From positions 660-6,761 of the forward strand of contig PLYW01000165.1 of assembly GCA_003151875.1 (NCBI GenBank): a DNA stretch of 6,102 nucleotides, given 5' to 3'. Below, in pieces: positions 5,072-6,102 of the stretch. Origin of the DNA: Acidobacteriaceae bacterium (GTDB lineage Bacteria; Acidobacteriota; Terriglobia; Terriglobales; Acidobacteriaceae). Under the pieces are notes generated by a model that worked only from the letters and a program-made list of their open reading frames with translations, was not told the origin of the DNA and did not search any database. Each line of letters starts with the position of its first letter. Position 1 is the first letter of the stretch. The translations under genes and the position numbers were made by a program.

Positions 5072-6102
5072 CGCCCGTCCTCACAACCTGGTAAAAGTCT
5101 CGTAACGCTGAGTAGTATTTAGCGTCCATCAGGAGCACACCAATGCTCAGAGTTCGCATAATGTGCAACTTGCCCTTGTCATCTTCCAGCTTCAGATTGT
5201 AGGCAATCGCTTGGTTGCCTTGTTTGTCGGGTGCAGGCAGGCTGGTCATCTTCCATCCCGCGGGCAGTTCGACGGTTATGTCGTCAATTCTCTGAAAGGG
5301 AAACTCAAAATAAATCGGATGCGTACGATCGCCATGTTCGAAGACGTGCTTCTCCTGCCCGCCAAACAGCGCGGCCGGAAACAGCACGCGGCGTGCGGCG
5401 CTGGATACCCATCCGGGGACCTTGAGGTTGAATTCCGCCACCAGGTCCGAAGCCGGATTGTCCCAAACGGGATGATTGGTCAACTCCACGTTGCTGCCCG
5501 TGGGGATGTACTCCTCCACCTGGTCCTCGAGAAACTTCTTGCGTTCGGCTTCGTCTTCGTTACGCTCCTCGCTACGTCGTACCAGGGCTTCCAAGCCGGT
5601 GTACTTGAGGGTCAGCTTGCCTTCCAGATCTCCGGTGTCCGACAGCTTTAATTGTGCGGTGCGCTCGACGCGCGACACGGAGGCCTCGGGAACTGGAGTG
5701 CGCACCCAGGTGGCGGTATCCTTATCAAGGCGTAACCCCTGCACCCCTGTCTCCGCCCAGGGCAGCAGCCCGAAGGACGCAAATTTGGAGCCGGGATCGC
5801 AGTAGAGGTCCTTGCCGTTCAGGTTCACCTGGACGACGTTGGAATTCAGTCGCGAGCTGTCCTGCAACTTGGGGTTGAAGAAATAATGGGCCCGGTCCGA
5901 GACCATGATCCCATGCGCGTCAAATCCCGCCGCGCGCGCCAGCCCAAGAAAGAGCCAGGTTAACTGCGCTCCGTTGCCCTGCCCGCGTTTCCAGACGTCA
6001 GTGGCATTGTTGGCGTCCTTCTCTTTTGCGCGCTTCTCCTCCTGGGCGCTCTTTTCCCGCTCGAACGAGGTGTTGCGCATCTGCTGTACCCGCGTGTAGA
6101 TC
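5022..6102 (-). CDS. DUF3857/transglutaminase-like protein with degenerate active site, C-terminal part (5' end missing)
   Basis: The last 359 residues of a paralogue of the next gene, open to the right edge; the N-terminal domain and any signal peptide are outside. Family membership shows in the WKRGQGNGAQLTWLF helix, the NSNVVQVNLNGK strand, LYCDPGSKFASFG, and an ending (ALRDFYQVVRTGDEQQIVLQ) that matches the end of the 677-residue neighbour in pattern. The core is altered: aligned with HRYGDCKDKA, the catalytic Cys is Gly (5970-5972), and the catalytic His is Asn (5838-5840), while the Asp of CDPG (5796-5798) remains. It therefore probably cannot do thiol catalysis and may bind peptide or a partner. 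A very charged, Lys/Glu-rich stretch (FEREKSAQEEKRAKEKD) precedes the core, likely a helix or linker. It is the first of a two-gene unit. The frame shows no stops or shifts, so it is a maintained gene and not a pseudogene. Confidence 0.87.
   Translation of the reverse strand, partial: IYTRVQQMRNTSFEREKSAQEEKRAKEKDANNATDVWKRGQGNGAQLTWLFLGLARAAGFDAHGIMVSDRAHYFFNPKLQDSSRLNSNVVQVNLNGKDLYCDPGSKFASFGLLPWAETGVQGLRLDKDTATWVRTPVPEASVSRVERTAQLKLSDTGDLEGKLTLKYTGLEALVRRSEERNEDEAERKKFLEDQVEEYIPTGSNVELTNHPVWDNPASDLVAEFNLKVPGWVSSAARRVLFPAALFGGQEKHVFEHGDRTHPIYFEFPFQRIDDITVELPAGWKMTSLPAPDKQGNQAIAYNLKLEDDKGKLHIMRTLSIGVLLMDAKYYSALRDFYQVVRTGDEQQIVLQPGTATASN
5078..5082 (-). promoter_or_regulatory. Ribosome binding site of the 677-residue protein, inside the upstream gene
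   Basis: On the minus strand GAGGA lies six bases before the ATG at 5071. It sits within the coding sequence of the upstream paralogue, which ends at 5022, so the site decides the overlapping start and favours coupled translation of the pair. Confidence 0.65.

Overview
The window is a GC-rich bacterial segment with two convergent gene blocks. Gene content, mainly a tandem pair of secreted DUF3857/transglutaminase-like proteins beside an AcsA-type synthetase, a carrier protein and a Kbl-type enzyme, suggests a soil-type Acidobacteriota (Terriglobia/Koribacter-like) genome. That placement is inference from recalled family distribution, not a search. Both window ends read GATC, so this may be a complete insert from a Sau3AI-type library rather than an arbitrary genome slice.

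Left block (+ strand, 1-2998). It holds the 3' part of an AcsA-type acyl-AMP ligase (1-999, cut at the left edge), then a small acyl carrier protein (1032-1298) and a complete Kbl-type alpha-oxoamine synthase (1413-2660). After a 155-base gap with an inverted repeat and a 12-bp palindrome comes a 60-residue acidic protein of unknown function (2816-2998). The first three genes look like one operon and form a chemically coherent set: an enzyme that activates a short acyl group, a protein that can carry it as a thioester, and a PLP enzyme that condenses acyl thioesters with glycine (or runs the reverse). A stand-alone carrier protein between an acetyl-CoA-synthetase-like gene and kbl is not part of the textbook threonine-degradation pathway, and no tdh is adjacent. 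This is the best candidate here for an undescribed system.

Right block (- strand, 6102-3038). Two paralogous DUF3857/transglutaminase-like genes run right to left. The upstream one (cut at the right edge) has lost the catalytic Cys and His of the transglutaminase core. The downstream one (677 residues) has a signal peptide and an intact Cys-His-Asp triad. The reading frames overlap by 50 bases, so they are probably translated together, perhaps as a catalytic and a non-catalytic partner in the cell envelope.

The blocks converge at 2999-3037 with only 39 bases between stop codons. No rRNA, tRNA, CRISPR array, transposase or other mobile element was seen, and no gene-free stretch exceeds 300 bases.
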